DNA from: Polydactylus sextarius
Taxonomy: Eukaryota > Chordata > Actinopteri > Polynemidae
Direction of reading: 5' to 3'
NCBI GenBank assembly: GCA_016801845.1
Contig: CM028919.1
Span: 7,518,001-7,582,000 of the forward strand
DNA: 64,000 nucleotides
In this document: one piece after another, positions 11,537 to 22,839 of the stretch
Position numbering within the stretch: the stretch's first letter is position 1
How the letters are laid out: the number at the start of each line of letters is the position of its first letter
The notes under the pieces: generated by a model
The model's input: only the letters and a program-made list of their open reading frames with translations
Told to the model about the DNA's origin: nothing
Database searches by the model: none
Program-made: the position numbers and the translations under genes

Positions 11537-11576
11537 CCCCTCGTGCTATAATGAGAAATAGCCTTGATGTATCAGT

Positions 11577-11775
11577 GTGTGAATCCGGAGCGAGAGAGCA
11601 AGGCGAAGCGAGGAGCCACTGCAGTCGCGGGGGCCGATCTATTTGAACCACCACCACTATCACCCCATATTCCCTCACCACTTTAATCCTAGCGTTTTAC
11701 CCCTTGGGTTCTCCGTGTGTTTTTCACATCCCATCCAAAGCGCATGGCTCGCAGAGATCCTAATCGCCGGCAAGT
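11577..11775. promoter_or_regulatory. CpG-containing complex block
   Basis: Nine or so CpGs lie in about 200 bp, with GGAGCGAG, GTCGCGGGGGCC and TAATCGCCGG sequence and no simple repeats. It may be a conserved element or weak promoter-like sequence. No TATA-initiator arrangement was seen. Confidence 0.3.
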
Positions 11776-11781
11776 TTTGAT

Positions 11782-12050
11782 GAGAGAGAGAGAGAGAGAC
11801 AGACACAGGAGAGTGAGATGGATAGATGGCCGGAAAGAGAGAGAGAGAGAGTGAAGGAGAGAGAAATTACTCAGTGCTCGCCAGGCTCTTCCAGCAAGCT
11901 GTCACGACAGAGAACGTTTTTTTTTTATTTTTCCTCCTCTCCCTCTCTTTCTCACTCTCGCCGGCGTTTGATGTCAGATCTAAAGCTGCTGTCATCTTTC
12001 TCTCTCTCTCTCTCTCTCTCTGTCTCGCTCTCTCTCTCTCTCCCTCTGTC
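11782..12050. repeat. (GA)n tracts facing a (CT)n tract
   Basis: (GA)n runs at 11782-11799 and 11835-11852 are followed by a CT-rich tract, mainly 11997-12046. The two arms are complementary over about 18 bp and could pair across about 150-200 bp. Both strands produce spurious open frames here. Confidence 0.85.
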
Positions 12051-12415
12051 AGGAGAGGAGGGAGCGCGGGTCGACAAAGTGTCATGTTGTTGTTTTTGGA
12101 TGAGTCTGCTGTGTGATGTGGCGGGATTTTTGAAGGGAGACCAAAGGGGGAAAAAAAAGCGCTTTGGTAACTTATCACCAATGCAAGTCACAGTGCCGCT
12201 CGGTACTTTTAAAGTGTAATGTGTTGGAAATGCTGCTCGCTTTACATTTCATTGCATTGTAAAGTATGTGTGTGTTAATGCTGTAATTACATTTAGACTA
12301 AGTAGGTGCTCACTCTGAGCTTTTCAATGTAGTTTTTATGTAAAATTAGTACTGATCTTACTGTTCTTGCTGTGCATGGGTCTGTCACAGAGGTTGTTGT
12401 ATGAATGAATGAGTG

Positions 12416-12535
12416 TTTTTTTTTTTTAAAGATATTTTGATGGGCATTTTTGCCTTTATTGACAGAGTAAGTGAAGATAGTCAGGAAACAGGAGGAGAAC
12501 AGGGGAATTGACACGCAGCAAATGAGGGCGCCCCA
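12416..12535 (-). mobile_element. decayed SINE-like retroposon remnant
   Basis: The order T-run, AAAGAT, GGGCATTTTTGCCTTTATT, GACAG..., CAGGAAAC, GACACGCAGCAAA and GGGC matches a repeat I know as very frequent in teleost genomes. There it usually ends in a reversed tRNA-like B box, which suggests a minus-strand tRNA-derived SINE. The B-box end is missing or unrecognisable here, so the copy is truncated or decayed. The identification is from memory of the family, without a database search. Confidence 0.6.
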
Positions 12536-12539
12536 AGTG

Positions 12540-13190
12540 AATTTTGTTACTTTATTGTACTTTGGTTGCTAATGTATCTAAAAGAAGTTCTGCCTCTGGT
12601 AATCTGCCACCAGCAGTCAAGCATTTGTTTATCAGCAGCTTTTCCGTTCTAACTGACGTTAACATTCACAACCGGATTTTCAGCACAGGTGTCACACAAA
12701 CACCACCGTACTCCTCTTGCCTCTTCAGATATGCTGTGGTCCAGCTGAGCCTGTTCCTCCAGTTCTACACAATGGTGAAGTCAGTAGCCAGGACAAAGAT
12801 TGTCTATTGAGACGATAAACCACTCGACATTGAAATCTTTTTGCAGCCTTTATTTGTAGTAGCAAAATAAAAAAATAAAAAATACTATTTTGTATCTCCA
12901 GCCCAAGGGCATCAAGATACATGTCAGTCAACACTGCTTAGATTGTTTAGAAAGTTTTTGCTATTTTGGCAGTGATCCTTTTTCCCATGGACACTGTGGA
13001 AAATCCAGGTCAGTGAAAGGTGAAGTGCCATGTTGGTTACTGAGGGGGGTGTTACAAATTTGGAAAGCACCATTGGCACAGGATGACATGCTGACTGCCA
13101 CCTTGTTATTTCCTGCTGTGTGTGGTGCTGACATATTTGATTCACCGAAACACAGGATGAGTGAGAGCTCGGTGTTTTCCCTCTCTCTGT
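12540..13190. other. non-coding stretch, no certain gene
   Basis: Unique DNA with A-rich patches near 12865-12890. An 88-codon open frame at 12544-12810 has no recognisable domain and no convincing splice context. Confidence 0.5.
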
Positions 13191-13201
13191 CTCTCCCTCA
13201 G

Positions 13202-13262
13202 TTCGTTGAATCGTTTGTCTAACGTTGCTAAGCTGAGCCAGTTCTTCCAGTGCCACAGTGAG
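13202..13262 (+). CDS. candidate short internal exon, unidentified
   Basis: A strong 3' splice site (long CT-rich tract ending CCCTCAG) sits immediately upstream and a donor (GAG/GTGAGG) immediately downstream of this 61-bp segment. The frame starting at 13203 is open and reads SLNRLSNVAKLSQFFQCHSE, a plausible mixed helix-like composition; the other two frames contain stops. I do not recognise it. The following sequence is C-rich and repetitive, which argues against coding beyond the donor. Confidence 0.22.
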
Positions 13263-13290
13263 GTGAGGCGCCAGGGATTTCATACCCACC

Positions 13291-13337
13291 ATCCCCACCC
13301 CACCCCCGCCTCCCCAACCTCACCGCCACCCCCGTTC
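13291..13337 (-). other. C-rich tract, quadruplex-capable on minus strand
   Basis: Several C runs of 3-5 bases separated by short A-containing loops give a G-quadruplex motif on the minus strand and an i-motif on the plus strand. Confidence 0.5.
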
Positions 13338-13439
13338 CAGTCACTACATGTTCCCTGCTCCCCGGCGCTCCCCTGACAGCCTGCCAAGCTGCGGCGCAGC
13401 ATCCCATCCTCTGGGACATGGGAGAGGATGGCCAGCCAT

Positions 13440-13595
13440 GTGGAAAGACAGGGAGTGAGAGAGAGAGAAAAAGAGAGGGGGAGAGAGAGATGTGGGGTGG
13501 GAGGGTGAGGTGAAGAAGAGGGGCAGGAGGTTTAAGAGCAGTATGAGAAAGAGAATGAGTAAGAGAGGGAGAGAGAGAGAGAGAGAGGGCGTGAA
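13440..13595. repeat. (GA)n polypurine tract
   Basis: Almost uninterrupted A/G sequence, including pure (GA)n near 13566-13587. Confidence 0.85.
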
Positions 13596-13789
13596 GCGGT
13601 GAAGTGAAACGTGGTTATCTTTTTGTCACTTGTTCAGGGTGAGGGATGTTGAATTCAGGCTATGGGGTTCCGGCAGCAGCGTGTTATTCACACTAGCGCA
13701 CACACATAGACAAAAATATTCTTGTATGTCTTTCAGAGCTCATTTGCCCCTCCTTGACTTATTTTCTATCAGACAAAAGGGAAAATTCA

Positions 13790-14130
13790 GAAACACTATC
13801 TCCCTCTCTCGCTGTCTCTTCTCTCTCACTCCTGTCCACGTTGCCCTCCTCTGTTTTTCTGAGTGTTAGGCCATGAAAGATTGACAGGGCACAGCTGGAG
13901 AGGCCTGCTCTCCCCCTCCCCTCTCTCTCCCTCTCTCTCTGTCTCTGTCTCTCTCAGTGCAACCGCACACTCACAATCAGACAGCCCTCTTTGCTCACAA
14001 ACACACACTCATCACACACTTTGATACACATTCTGTCCTCTGCGAGGCCGTTTCCACACACCGAGTGTGTGTGCTCTATCAGAGCATGTCAGTCAGGCCG
14101 CCTATACAGTATGTGCTCTCACTCTGGCTC
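13790..14130. repeat. CT-rich tract and CA-rich patches
   Basis: CT-rich sequence from about 13797 to 13955 is followed by short CA patches around 13980-14060. No coding signal recognised. Confidence 0.6.
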
Positions 14131-14234
14131 TCCCCACTGCTGTGTTTTATTTTAGAGTCCCCAGGCAGGCAGACAGGCCAGCAGGCAGCGCAGAGTAATG
14201 TCATCCAGCAGGGTTAGATTCAGCCTCCACATTA

Positions 14235-14390
14235 GCGCACATAGGGGGGAGGAGAGGAGAAAAGGAGGCAGAGGGAGTCAAGAAAGCAAAGAAATGAGAG
14301 GGAGAGATAAAGGGGAGAGGAAAAGGGTGAAGGGGAAGAGAGAGGGAGGAAAATGACGTGGGAGGAAAAGGAGAGAGGGGGACAGTGGAA
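14235..14390. repeat. polypurine tract
   Basis: GA/GGA-rich sequence more than 150 bp long. The complementary strand gives spurious Leu/Pro/Phe/Ser-rich open frames. Confidence 0.8.
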
Positions 14391-14399
14391 AGACAAATA

Positions 14400-14980
14400 T
14401 GTCTAGAACATACATCAGAAGACGGTTTGGACAATTTAATATGTTCTGTAACATATATATAATGTACATATAATAGATGCATACTATTGAGCATAAATAT
14501 TAACCGTGACAAAATACATTATTAGTTAAGTATTTCATTTTGTATAATATTTTATATTGTGTATTTATTTGACAAATAACTCAATTATATTTTTTCAGCA
14601 TGTGGAGAGAGAAAAGGAGGTTAGGTGGGGGAGAGAGGGAGGCAGGGAGACTCAGAGACGAGATGTTCTCTGGACCCTGCTGCCTATTCTTAGAACAGAC
14701 AGCAGCACTGAAGGCCACAGCAGCTCCCTGCCACTGCTATGAACACATAGAGGCTCTGAGAATAGGACAGCTAATCTGAAGCCAGTTTCACACTCCGAGC
14801 TATAGGAGAATGCTCATGCTCATGCTAGTCTTAAACCTGTAGAACTATCCATTAAAATACGAGTTGGGGAGATTGATTCATATCCATTTATGCTCCATTA
14901 GATCTTATAACTTGCCATATAATTTGAGAGTTTGAATTAAAGTGATATATGTATCAGTGTTTTCACGTCTGCGCGGTTTC
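14400..14980. other. AT-rich non-coding stretch, no gene seen
   Basis: TA-rich sequence near 14440-14590, a GA-rich island at about 14600-14660, then unique DNA. Nothing gene-like recognised. Confidence 0.5.
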
Positions 14981-14999
14981 ACCACAGACCCTGATATCA

Positions 15000-15250
15000 T
15001 GACACGAGGAGTCAGAGGACCCTGGTGTCATCTAAAATGCAGACAGGCTATTTTTCCGCTTGTACGCCGGCCTGTTTTCATTTGCCTCTCATGAATCATT
15101 TAGCACACACACACAGTTTCATGTACAGGCATGGTTTTTTTTTGATCCTCAAGAGCCGGGAACATGTGTTTTTGCTGGGGCTGTACCATTTGTTCCCCTA
15201 CGGCTTCTAAATACGGACACTCAGGAAGTAGAATTGGAAAAAAAATTCTC
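15000..15250. promoter_or_regulatory. enhancer-like complex block
   Basis: Repeat-poor sequence with several palindromic or octamer-like sites (GATATCATGACAC, CTCATGAATCATTTAG) and moderate CpG. A T8 run and a short CA run interrupt it. Conservation untested. Confidence 0.3.
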
Positions 15251-15547
15251 CAGGGTCTTTAATCTTTTCACATGATATTCCCTTTAATCAGAAAATTCAC
15301 CTGTGGTAATACCTTAAATATAAATTTGAGACAGTTATAGACATAATCTGTTATGTCTGTTATGTCTGAGTAATTGTTGTGTTTATATTTGTAGCAGTGT
15401 TAAAATACTCAACTTAATATAAAAACCTCAATAGCCGCATAGGAAAACACTTATTTTTGTCTTTTAGTAAGGTTTCACTGCTACAGAGCAGTAGATGACT
15501 ACTGAAGTTATTTCAAAAGAGATCAGCCTGCCAATCGTCTGCATTGC

Positions 15548-15670
15548 TGAAGTGTCCTTTAGCAAGACATTGAATCTGTACCAGCAGCTGACACTGCACT
15601 CTCAGCCCCTGTGGAAGAGAGACACACCAAAGGAGAATTTCCCTATGGGGATCAATAAAGTATTTTTTTG
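15548..15670 (+). mobile_element. retroposon (SINE/LINE 3' end) remnant
   Basis: It contains GTCCTTTAGCAAGACATTGAA, a close variant of the GTCCTTGAGCAAGGCACT motif common in fish SINEs. About 70 bp further on is AATTTCCCTATGGGGATCAATAAAGTATTTT, which resembles the 3' ends of many fish retroposons. The AATAAA-containing end and T-rich tail support + orientation. Family name not assigned; no target-site duplication found by eye. Confidence 0.6.
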
Positions 15671-15679
15671 CCTGAAGGC

Positions 15680-17310
15680 TTTTAGTTGTATCTTATAGCA
15701 AAATGTGATGGCTACACACTGTTCTACCTACTGGGAGCTTTGCTGGCCAGTGTAGGTTGTTAAAGCAAACTGGTAACACAAGGCTGAGCAGCAGTGGTAC
15801 AGAGAGGTGGGGGCTCCTCAGCTGCGGAGGAGGCCATGTTTATACCCAACCACCCCTGACAGGCTGGCTGAGAGAAGCTCCGCACACCAGAGTGAGGGAA
15901 AGATAGTGAAACCGTGTCTCTGTGTGCACACACATTCTGTCCAAGCACTACTCTTACATATTCACCTAACTGTATGCTTAAACATGCATAGACCCCGACT
16001 CCGTGACAGGCTTTGTCATCGGAGAGTAAGAGGGTGGGGGGAATGGAGAGGGATGAACTTGGTTAAGAAAACACCAGTCCGGTTTCACTGGCGCCTGTCC
16101 TCCAGCCTCTCCTACAGAGGAGGAGAGACAGAGGGGTAGATAAGGAGGAGGAGGAGAGGAAGCAAAAGACTGACCCTAGAAGGAGAGAAATGTTTCCCTC
16201 CTTCCCTTCTTCCCTCCCTTTTTTATGCTTTGCCCATCAGTTCTCCTTCTCTGGCTGGTGTCTTCTGTCAGAGCATATTTCTTCTAACAGATTAGGAAGA
16301 CTAGTTCAGATTCAGGACAAAAGAGGGCAGAGAAGGAGAGGCAGCTCATAGCTGTTGGTTTCTATTAAAACAGCAGCACACACACCACTGATCTGAATTT
16401 CAGCGACAAGCAGGATTCTGCATGAGCAGCTTGTAAAAATGGATGATGTGCATGAAAGTGTGTGACTGTGCGTGTGTGTGGACAAGCATGTATTGATTTG
16501 TACATTTGCATGCATCTGTGTGCACGTCTGTTAGTACAGAGCGGCTGTATGTAGGTATGTATCCCTGCTTTGTGTATTTATGGGATATAAACACACATCA
16601 ACACCTTTCTACCTCACGTCCCTGATCCACCATGGGACAGTCAACACTGTGACAATGTGTGAAAGCAAAGGCTGCTATATCGAGATATCGGATATACACA
16701 GCACATGAACACGACGCACTGCGTGTTTTACCAGCTTCACTTGTCCTTTTGAGGTGTTACATCCTGTACTGCTCTTAAAGTGTGATCACCATCCTGGCGA
16801 GACCTTTCCTTACATCGCTCAAATTATGTTTGATTTTCTTTTGATAAAACGCTCATATTGATTTGAGAACACCAAACAAATTAAGTGCATACTTGATGTA
16901 TTGATTTCATTTTCACCTACCATTAATGCCATACACACCCTTCTGGCGCTAAGCTCTGTGTTATAAATGGTTATTTTCTGTAACCATATTAATATTTAAA
17001 TTAACTGTTCTTACAAATGTTACTAAACCGAAGACTGGAAACATCTATTTTATATTCATTAATAGTTTGGACGTGAGAACCTTCTGCTGTCAAATTATTT
17101 TCACTGTATGCATTTAGAGGAATTCATCTTTCTCACTGGATAATAATGTGTAGTAACAAATATTTGAAGCTGAGTGACATTTGCCGCAGCTCTTTTTTTT
17201 CTTTTTAGTTTTCTTTTCACTGTCTTCTTTTATTCTGCTCTTTTTTTCACTCTTGACTGTAGCAGAGAAAAATAGACAGAATGGAACAAGCTGGAAAGAA
17301 TAGGTAAAAG
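15680..17310. other. non-coding stretch, no gene seen
   Basis: Mixed unique DNA. It includes a GA-rich patch at about 16020-16180, a CT patch near 16195-16220, CA/GT-rich patches around 16380-16480, and AT-rich DNA from about 16800 to 17170. Open frames are short and carry no recognised domains. Confidence 0.5.
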
Positions 17311-17314
17311 ACTA

Positions 17315-17440
17315 CATCATCTCCCTCCTTCCTTTTTCCCCTTATCTCCCTTCCACTTCCCCTCCCTTCTCCCTTATTTAGCATCCCTCCTCTGTCAGCC
17401 ATCACCTCACCCCCACCCACCCCCTTTTACTCCCCCTTGC
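17315..17440. repeat. CT/C-rich tract
   Basis: Long pyrimidine-rich tract ending in CCCCCACCCACCCCC near 17410-17424, which is quadruplex-capable on the minus strand. It resembles a branch/polypyrimidine region, but no good acceptor with an open exon follows. Confidence 0.7.
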
Positions 17441-17499
17441 CCTAGGCAGCCACTTCTAACCTTTCTGGGTTTATTTTTATGTCTGGTCCTGGATGCCTG

Positions 17500-18215
17500 G
17501 CCTCCCAGCAGGCTGGCTAGGCAGGGGAGGAAGGAAGGAAGGAGCCAGCTGAGGAATGAGGGAGAAGAAAAGTGAAGGGACTGAAGGAAGGATGGAGGGA
17601 GAGAGGAGCCATCAGAGGAGGAATGTTCTGTCATCACCATGGCTCCCTCTGGCTGCTGGGAGGCTGAAATTACATCTGACTTTGAAGTTAGGGGCAGCAA
17701 CACCGCCAGTGTTGCTATAGAGACAGGAGGTGTGTGTATGTGTGTGTGCGTATGTAAACTCCTTGGGAGGTTTATTATGCATGATCCTCACTGTGACTAG
17801 TCCTGATGGCATTACAGTGCTGCTATTAATCTAGTCTCATAAGATACCTGTGCTTTAAACACATCCGCACATGTGAACATATTAGCAAATACACACTTAG
17901 AAGCATTTGAACACACACACATGTGCGCACTGACATATACACGCACGACCCATTTCACAGCAGGATTCAAACTTCATGTTGATCCTTTTAAAGATTAAGA
18001 CACATTTTTTTTCCCTCTATTATCACTGAGAAGGTTTAGCTGGCTGCTCACTGTGCTTATAGGCAAATGTGCTCACACACACAACACATACGCATGCAGA
18101 TTTCAGATAGTTGTGTTTGGGTTATTTGAGCTGCTAATATTCCACCGAGTCCGAGTCCTAGAATATTTATGACTTTTGTTTCATCAATCTCTGTGAGTGG
18201 GAAGAGCATTTTTAA
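17500..18215. other. non-coding stretch, no gene seen
   Basis: GGA-rich sequence near 17524-17620, a GT patch near 17728-17752, CA patches near 17880-17945, and a possible conserved part around 18115-18215. No gene recognised. Confidence 0.45.
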
Positions 18216-18220
18216 AAGTT

Positions 18221-18335
<115 letters not shown>

Positions 18336-18439
18336 GACAGTGTAATAAAATAACATGAAAAAGATGAAGGCAGGGAGGGAAGGGATGTATATAAGTATAT
18401 AAGAAAGAGGGATGGAGCAATGGAGAGAGTGAAAATAAT

Positions 18440-18595
18440 GTTCCATTAATGCAGAGCCAGGCTCTCGCTGAGGGCCCAGCGCCAATCTGCATCTCCCTAC
18501 AGTCTGCCTGCTATACATTTTTCATGAACGCTGAGCGCGAATTAGCGACGGATTGCTGCTGCAAATCGCTTCTCCTTGGTCGGGGGCCGATGGAG
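18440..18595. promoter_or_regulatory. enhancer-like complex block
   Basis: About 150 bp of repeat-free sequence with GAGCGCGAATTAGCGACGG, TTCATGAACG and several CpGs. It lies between the (TAGA)n array and a polypurine tract. Good candidate for a conserved element, not tested. Confidence 0.4.
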
Positions 18596-18735
18596 AGAAA
18601 GAAAGAAAGAAAGTGGAAGAGAGAGAGAGAGAAGGGTGAGAGTGAAGGAGGGACGGAGGGAGTGGTGCAGAAATTAGAAAAGGGAGAAATGGAAAAGAAG
18701 AAAGGGATATGGGGAATAAAAGGGAGAAAGGTATT
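18596..18735. repeat. GAAA/GA polypurine tract
   Basis: Begins with (GAAA)n-type repeats and continues as (GA)n and GGA-rich sequence. Confidence 0.85.
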
Positions 18736-18739
18736 TCAC

Positions 18740-20190
18740 AGGTGTGGTATCCATGAAGGATGTCAACACTTATTATGACCAACATATATATAATGATGTC
18801 ACAGTCACCGTCCTGCGTGGTGATAATGCAGCTCTGGTATTGTGTCTAATGTCATTTTTCACTGATGAGTTTTGTGCCATATCTAGAGCAGTGTTTGTCT
18901 ACCATGCTGTCTATGTTCTTCACTTAATGGGAAGAATAAATGGAATAATCTGCCATGTTTTATATATATCAGTTTGTTACAGTTATTTTATATCTAATGT
19001 TAGTTACTACTGTCCTCATTCTTTCTTATGTTTTTTATATCCAGAGTGACTGTCTCAGCTCAACTTAGACAGAACAGAGTAGCACCTACTGATGGCAGGA
19101 AAGCAAATAACTAAATCAATACTTAAAGGGATAGATTTATTTAGGTACTACAGGCAGAGGCCAAGAAAACTGGATGCCACGTTTCCCATAATGCAACTAA
19201 AAAGCATCCATTCCTCCCCGCCTGGTGAATGCCCACATTGTTCAAACTCCATTCTTCCAGTTTGTAACACACGGTTTCTGACAGTCCACCACAACACTTT
19301 TGTTGTTTCCATGTTGAAACAACCCACATGACATCATTGGGTTATTTTACAGACTTGGCAAAACTCTTCCAGAGACACAGACAGCATAATAAAACTGTTT
19401 TACAGGATGAGTATCACTTCCCATGACTAGTAAACTAACCTCTATGCGTAAAGGCTGCAGAAAGCCTCTTTAATTTTCTAGATAATGTAACATTTTTCTT
19501 ATGTAGTTTGGACTCCTCTCCCTTTGTCTCCTCTCTTCCCTTCATATTTCCTCTCCTTGGCCTGTGCACCATATAGTTTTGACCCCAATCTTAGCCTGCT
19601 CTCTCCACTCCAATGTAGCCCACTTTCATTTTCCACTCTTGGCCTTGCACTGCCATTACAGACCCTCTCTGACCTGCTGCCTGACTGACTGGCTCATATC
19701 CTGACTGGTTTACCGACTAGTTGTCTACCTTTCCTCTCTATTTCTCGGGGGAACGATTTTTCCCATCTTGAATTCGTCTTTGTGGGAAGGGACAGCGTTT
19801 GTAGGTGTGTGATGGCACCGCAACCTCATCAGTCACTAATTAGTCGTCTCATATTCAGTTCAGCAGTGTGTAATTTATAGCAGAATTAATAATATTTAAT
19901 AATCTATGAGTCAACATTTCACACCTGAATCATTTTTTAATAACTTTAAAGATATTATTAAGCATGTAATCTCATGTAATGTTTTCAGACATACACCATG
20001 TTTATTGGTTTTATGTCCAGACAAGAGTGCCTCTGAGTTTCAATTTATACCTCTAACAATAGAGCTGGGACACACTGTCACTGTTGTGTCCACTGCTACA
20101 ATATTACTGCTTTGCCATCTATAGGATGGACTCAGAAATGTGTGTGTGTCTGTATTGGTGATGAAAAGAAACAGGTCTTTGACAGACAGA
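18740..20190. other. non-coding stretch, no certain gene
   Basis: AT-rich unique DNA with open frames up to 101 codons but no recognised domains. A possible decayed transposon end begins near 19122. A CT-rich patch lies at about 19510-19560. Confidence 0.45.
19122..19440. mobile_element. possible decayed TTAA-flanked MITE
   Basis: The left end TTAAAGGGATAGATTT resembles the terminal sequence of a short piggyBac-type MITE common in fish, which starts at a TTAA target. I do not see the matching inverted terminus on the right, so the copy would be broken. The inner part (ATGACATCATTGGGTTATTTT and beyond) has a repeat-like feel, but no family was confirmed. Confidence 0.2.
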
Positions 20191-20420
20191 GGAGATGTGT
20201 TTGTGCGTGTGTGCGTGTGCGCACAGCGTACGATTGCTGCTGTAATCTGCTCTCTCCTGCCAGCCACAGTTATTACAGTTGTCGATATGGTGCTCAGGGC
20301 TTTATAGACATAAGCAACAAGACCGAGTCTGGACGTCCGCCAGACTGTGTATGTTTGTGTGCCAAAGTGCTTTATATTTGTTTGTGCCCTTGTGGAGCCC
20401 ATGTGTGCGCATGATCCTTC
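20150..20420. promoter_or_regulatory. complex block next to GT/GC patch
   Basis: A short GTGTGC-rich patch at about 20197-20222 is followed by repeat-poor sequence with TGTAATCTGC, CAGTTATTACAGTTG and several CpGs to about 20345. Possible conserved element. Confidence 0.3.
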
Positions 20421-22590
20421 GCTCTATGTGTATGTAATTGAGCTCCCCTCTCATGTAAAGACTGGTTCAACAGTGTGTTAATTGCTTATGTTACAAAGTG
20501 TTAGTCCCAGCAGTGCCCATGTGATATACAGTTTGTATGGTGTGAGCGTGTATTTTATTCCTGCAGGCTCATGTATGCATGCGAGTGAGTTTATGTGCCA
20601 GTGTGATCTTGAGTTTACTTTGTTTAAAGACTCAGTCGCATCAATGTTAATGGATTGACAAGGGGCGGGGAAGCGGTGTAGCAAAAAACAGTATAGGAGG
20701 AAAGAGAAAAGCTTCAGTGTTTGTACAGTGTCAAAGAGGGAATAAAAGAAGAAAGAGACAGAATGACGGGTGAGGAGGGAAGCAGGGAGGAGGATTTTGG
20801 CCGGTGAGGAGAGTAGAGATGTGAGGTGGCAGTGAGGTGTGGAAGGCTTTTCTCCTCATGGCATTCAGCCCTCGCCTGTTGTTCGGTCCACTTCTGCTGT
20901 TTACTGTCCTGCCAGCCTGATTACTATCAGTGCTTGGCAGAGGGTTACAATGGGACTGAAACAATGCTTGTGTAATATTTGCTTTTGTAACACTGTCATA
21001 CACGCATAAGCACACGCACAAAGACACACACCACGAGGGTCACTGATGGCCCATTTTCCCAGTCGTGCTGCTCTTTTGTAAGCGTACGACCATCTGTCAG
21101 AGTTGGCCACACGATTAAACAAATCTTCTCTCTCTGTCTCTCACCCACCCTCTCTCTAGCACTCTATCTGTGTATGTGTGTATGAGCTGTGTTTGTGTAC
21201 ATTACCATTGTGACTGGCTTTTCCACACACACATATTAGCAACTTGTGACCTCCAAGACCCAAGAAAAACCCTTCGGCGTCAGTGTATGCGTGTGTCTAT
21301 TTTTTTGTTTTGCTGAAATAAAACTCCCATTTCTAGACAGATGTGCAACACTGGAAATTAAGAAACAATATCCCTTCTGTTCAAAGAAAACATCATGTTT
21401 TTAATGGAATCTTTATGAGCTCTAATTCTTGGAAATGTTTCTGTGTGTTCTGAGTAAGGTTTGGTTGTTATAATTGATTCTTATTAAGTTTTAATTCTCC
21501 TCTCTCTATGGACTGAGTACATTTTAATTGTTTTAATTATTTCATTATGCATTAAGGACCCCTGAGCTCACATCATCCATAAAAACCCAGTGGAAATTTT
21601 GAAAAATATGCAGAAGACCATCTTAAACTAATAAATCCTGACCTTTCAGAGGCAACGGGTTTATGGTAATTGTTGTTAAAACAGGTGTCCACAGTGTGTG
21701 TGTGTGTGTGTGTGTGTATGTGTTTGTCAAATTCAAGTTTTTCTGTGAGAAAGACTTTTTGCTCTGAGCATGCTGGTTATGTGTAATTCATAGAAAAAGA
21801 GGAGCAAAGATTCAGATCATTGTTCAGCATCACAGACACATGGTTTGAGGAAAAAAAGAAATGAAGTGTTCCAATAATGTTCTGCACTTAACTGTTGAGG
21901 TGTTATTTACATTTATACCACATTAGCATATTTAGGTTTTATTATTTAGGATTTTTTAACAAACCATTTCTTGTATTCACATGTAACACAGTCATTAGTC
22001 ATTAAACAATGCCAGATGTTTGTTTTTTTTTAAGTTGTTTCTGTTTCTGTGTGATGATCTGGGTACTCAGTCACAAAAAGATTAGTCCCGTTCACTCTGC
22101 AGGTTACACACACACACACACACATACAATTGATAACACAAACTCAGATGGGGTAATTTTCAAAGAGTCTTGTGATAGCTTTGCATAGTATTTTGGGCTA
22201 ATGGTTTGCTGTATGTGCTTCCTCCCAGGTAGACGCATCCATTAGCAGCCGTACTACTGCCACATAGTGGCTTATTCGTCGGTGGGAAAAATTGCCAAAG
22301 AGTCAGTGTGAGAAGAAAGAGAGAGAGAAAGAGATGAAGCAAGCTGTCTCAGGCAGGGCCTCTGAATTGAGTTACAGCTGTTATGATTTGTCGTCTCTCA
22401 AGTCTTTTTCTCTCTCTTCTTTTTCATTTCTTGTTTCCGACCCTTTCTCTTTCACCCTCAGGGCTTTGGGAGGTTTTTATCTTTCTAATGAGCCGTTGAT
22501 TCTTTTTTTTTTATTTTTTGTCGTTACCTCATTTGTTCTGGATGGAAGGCAAAATTTGTCATGCTGTCAAGCCAGTGTTTGCATCTAGTG
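20420..22590. other. non-coding stretch, no gene seen
   Basis: Unique to AT-rich DNA with a GA-rich patch (about 20695-20815), a CT-rich patch (about 21125-21170), (GT)12 at 21694-21717 and (CA)n near 22108-22124. No recognised gene. Confidence 0.5.
21694..21717. repeat. (GT)12 microsatellite
   Basis: Pure GT run. Confidence 0.95.
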
Positions 22591-22594
22591 CACA

Positions 22595-22636
22595 TGTGTG
22601 TCTGTGTCTGTGTCTGTGTCTGTGTCTGTGTGTGTG
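22595..22636. repeat. (GTGTCT)n hexanucleotide repeat
   Basis: About six tandem TGTGTC units followed by GT. It is a derived form of a GT microsatellite with a periodic C substitution. Confidence 0.9.
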
Positions 22637-22839
22637 GAGACTGTGGTGGAGCTAAGTGCTGTAAATTGTTTACGCCAAGGCTTTGGTTGGCGTTGGTGGT
22701 AGAAGTGGACACAAGGGTCAGAGTGTTTTGGCATACTGGCCCAGGTTGTCATGTTGAACTCCAGGCTTATCAATATGCAGCAGGGTGGGCGGTTTGCACT
22801 TGACTTGATTGCTTTAATAAGTTGGATACAGTTGCAACA

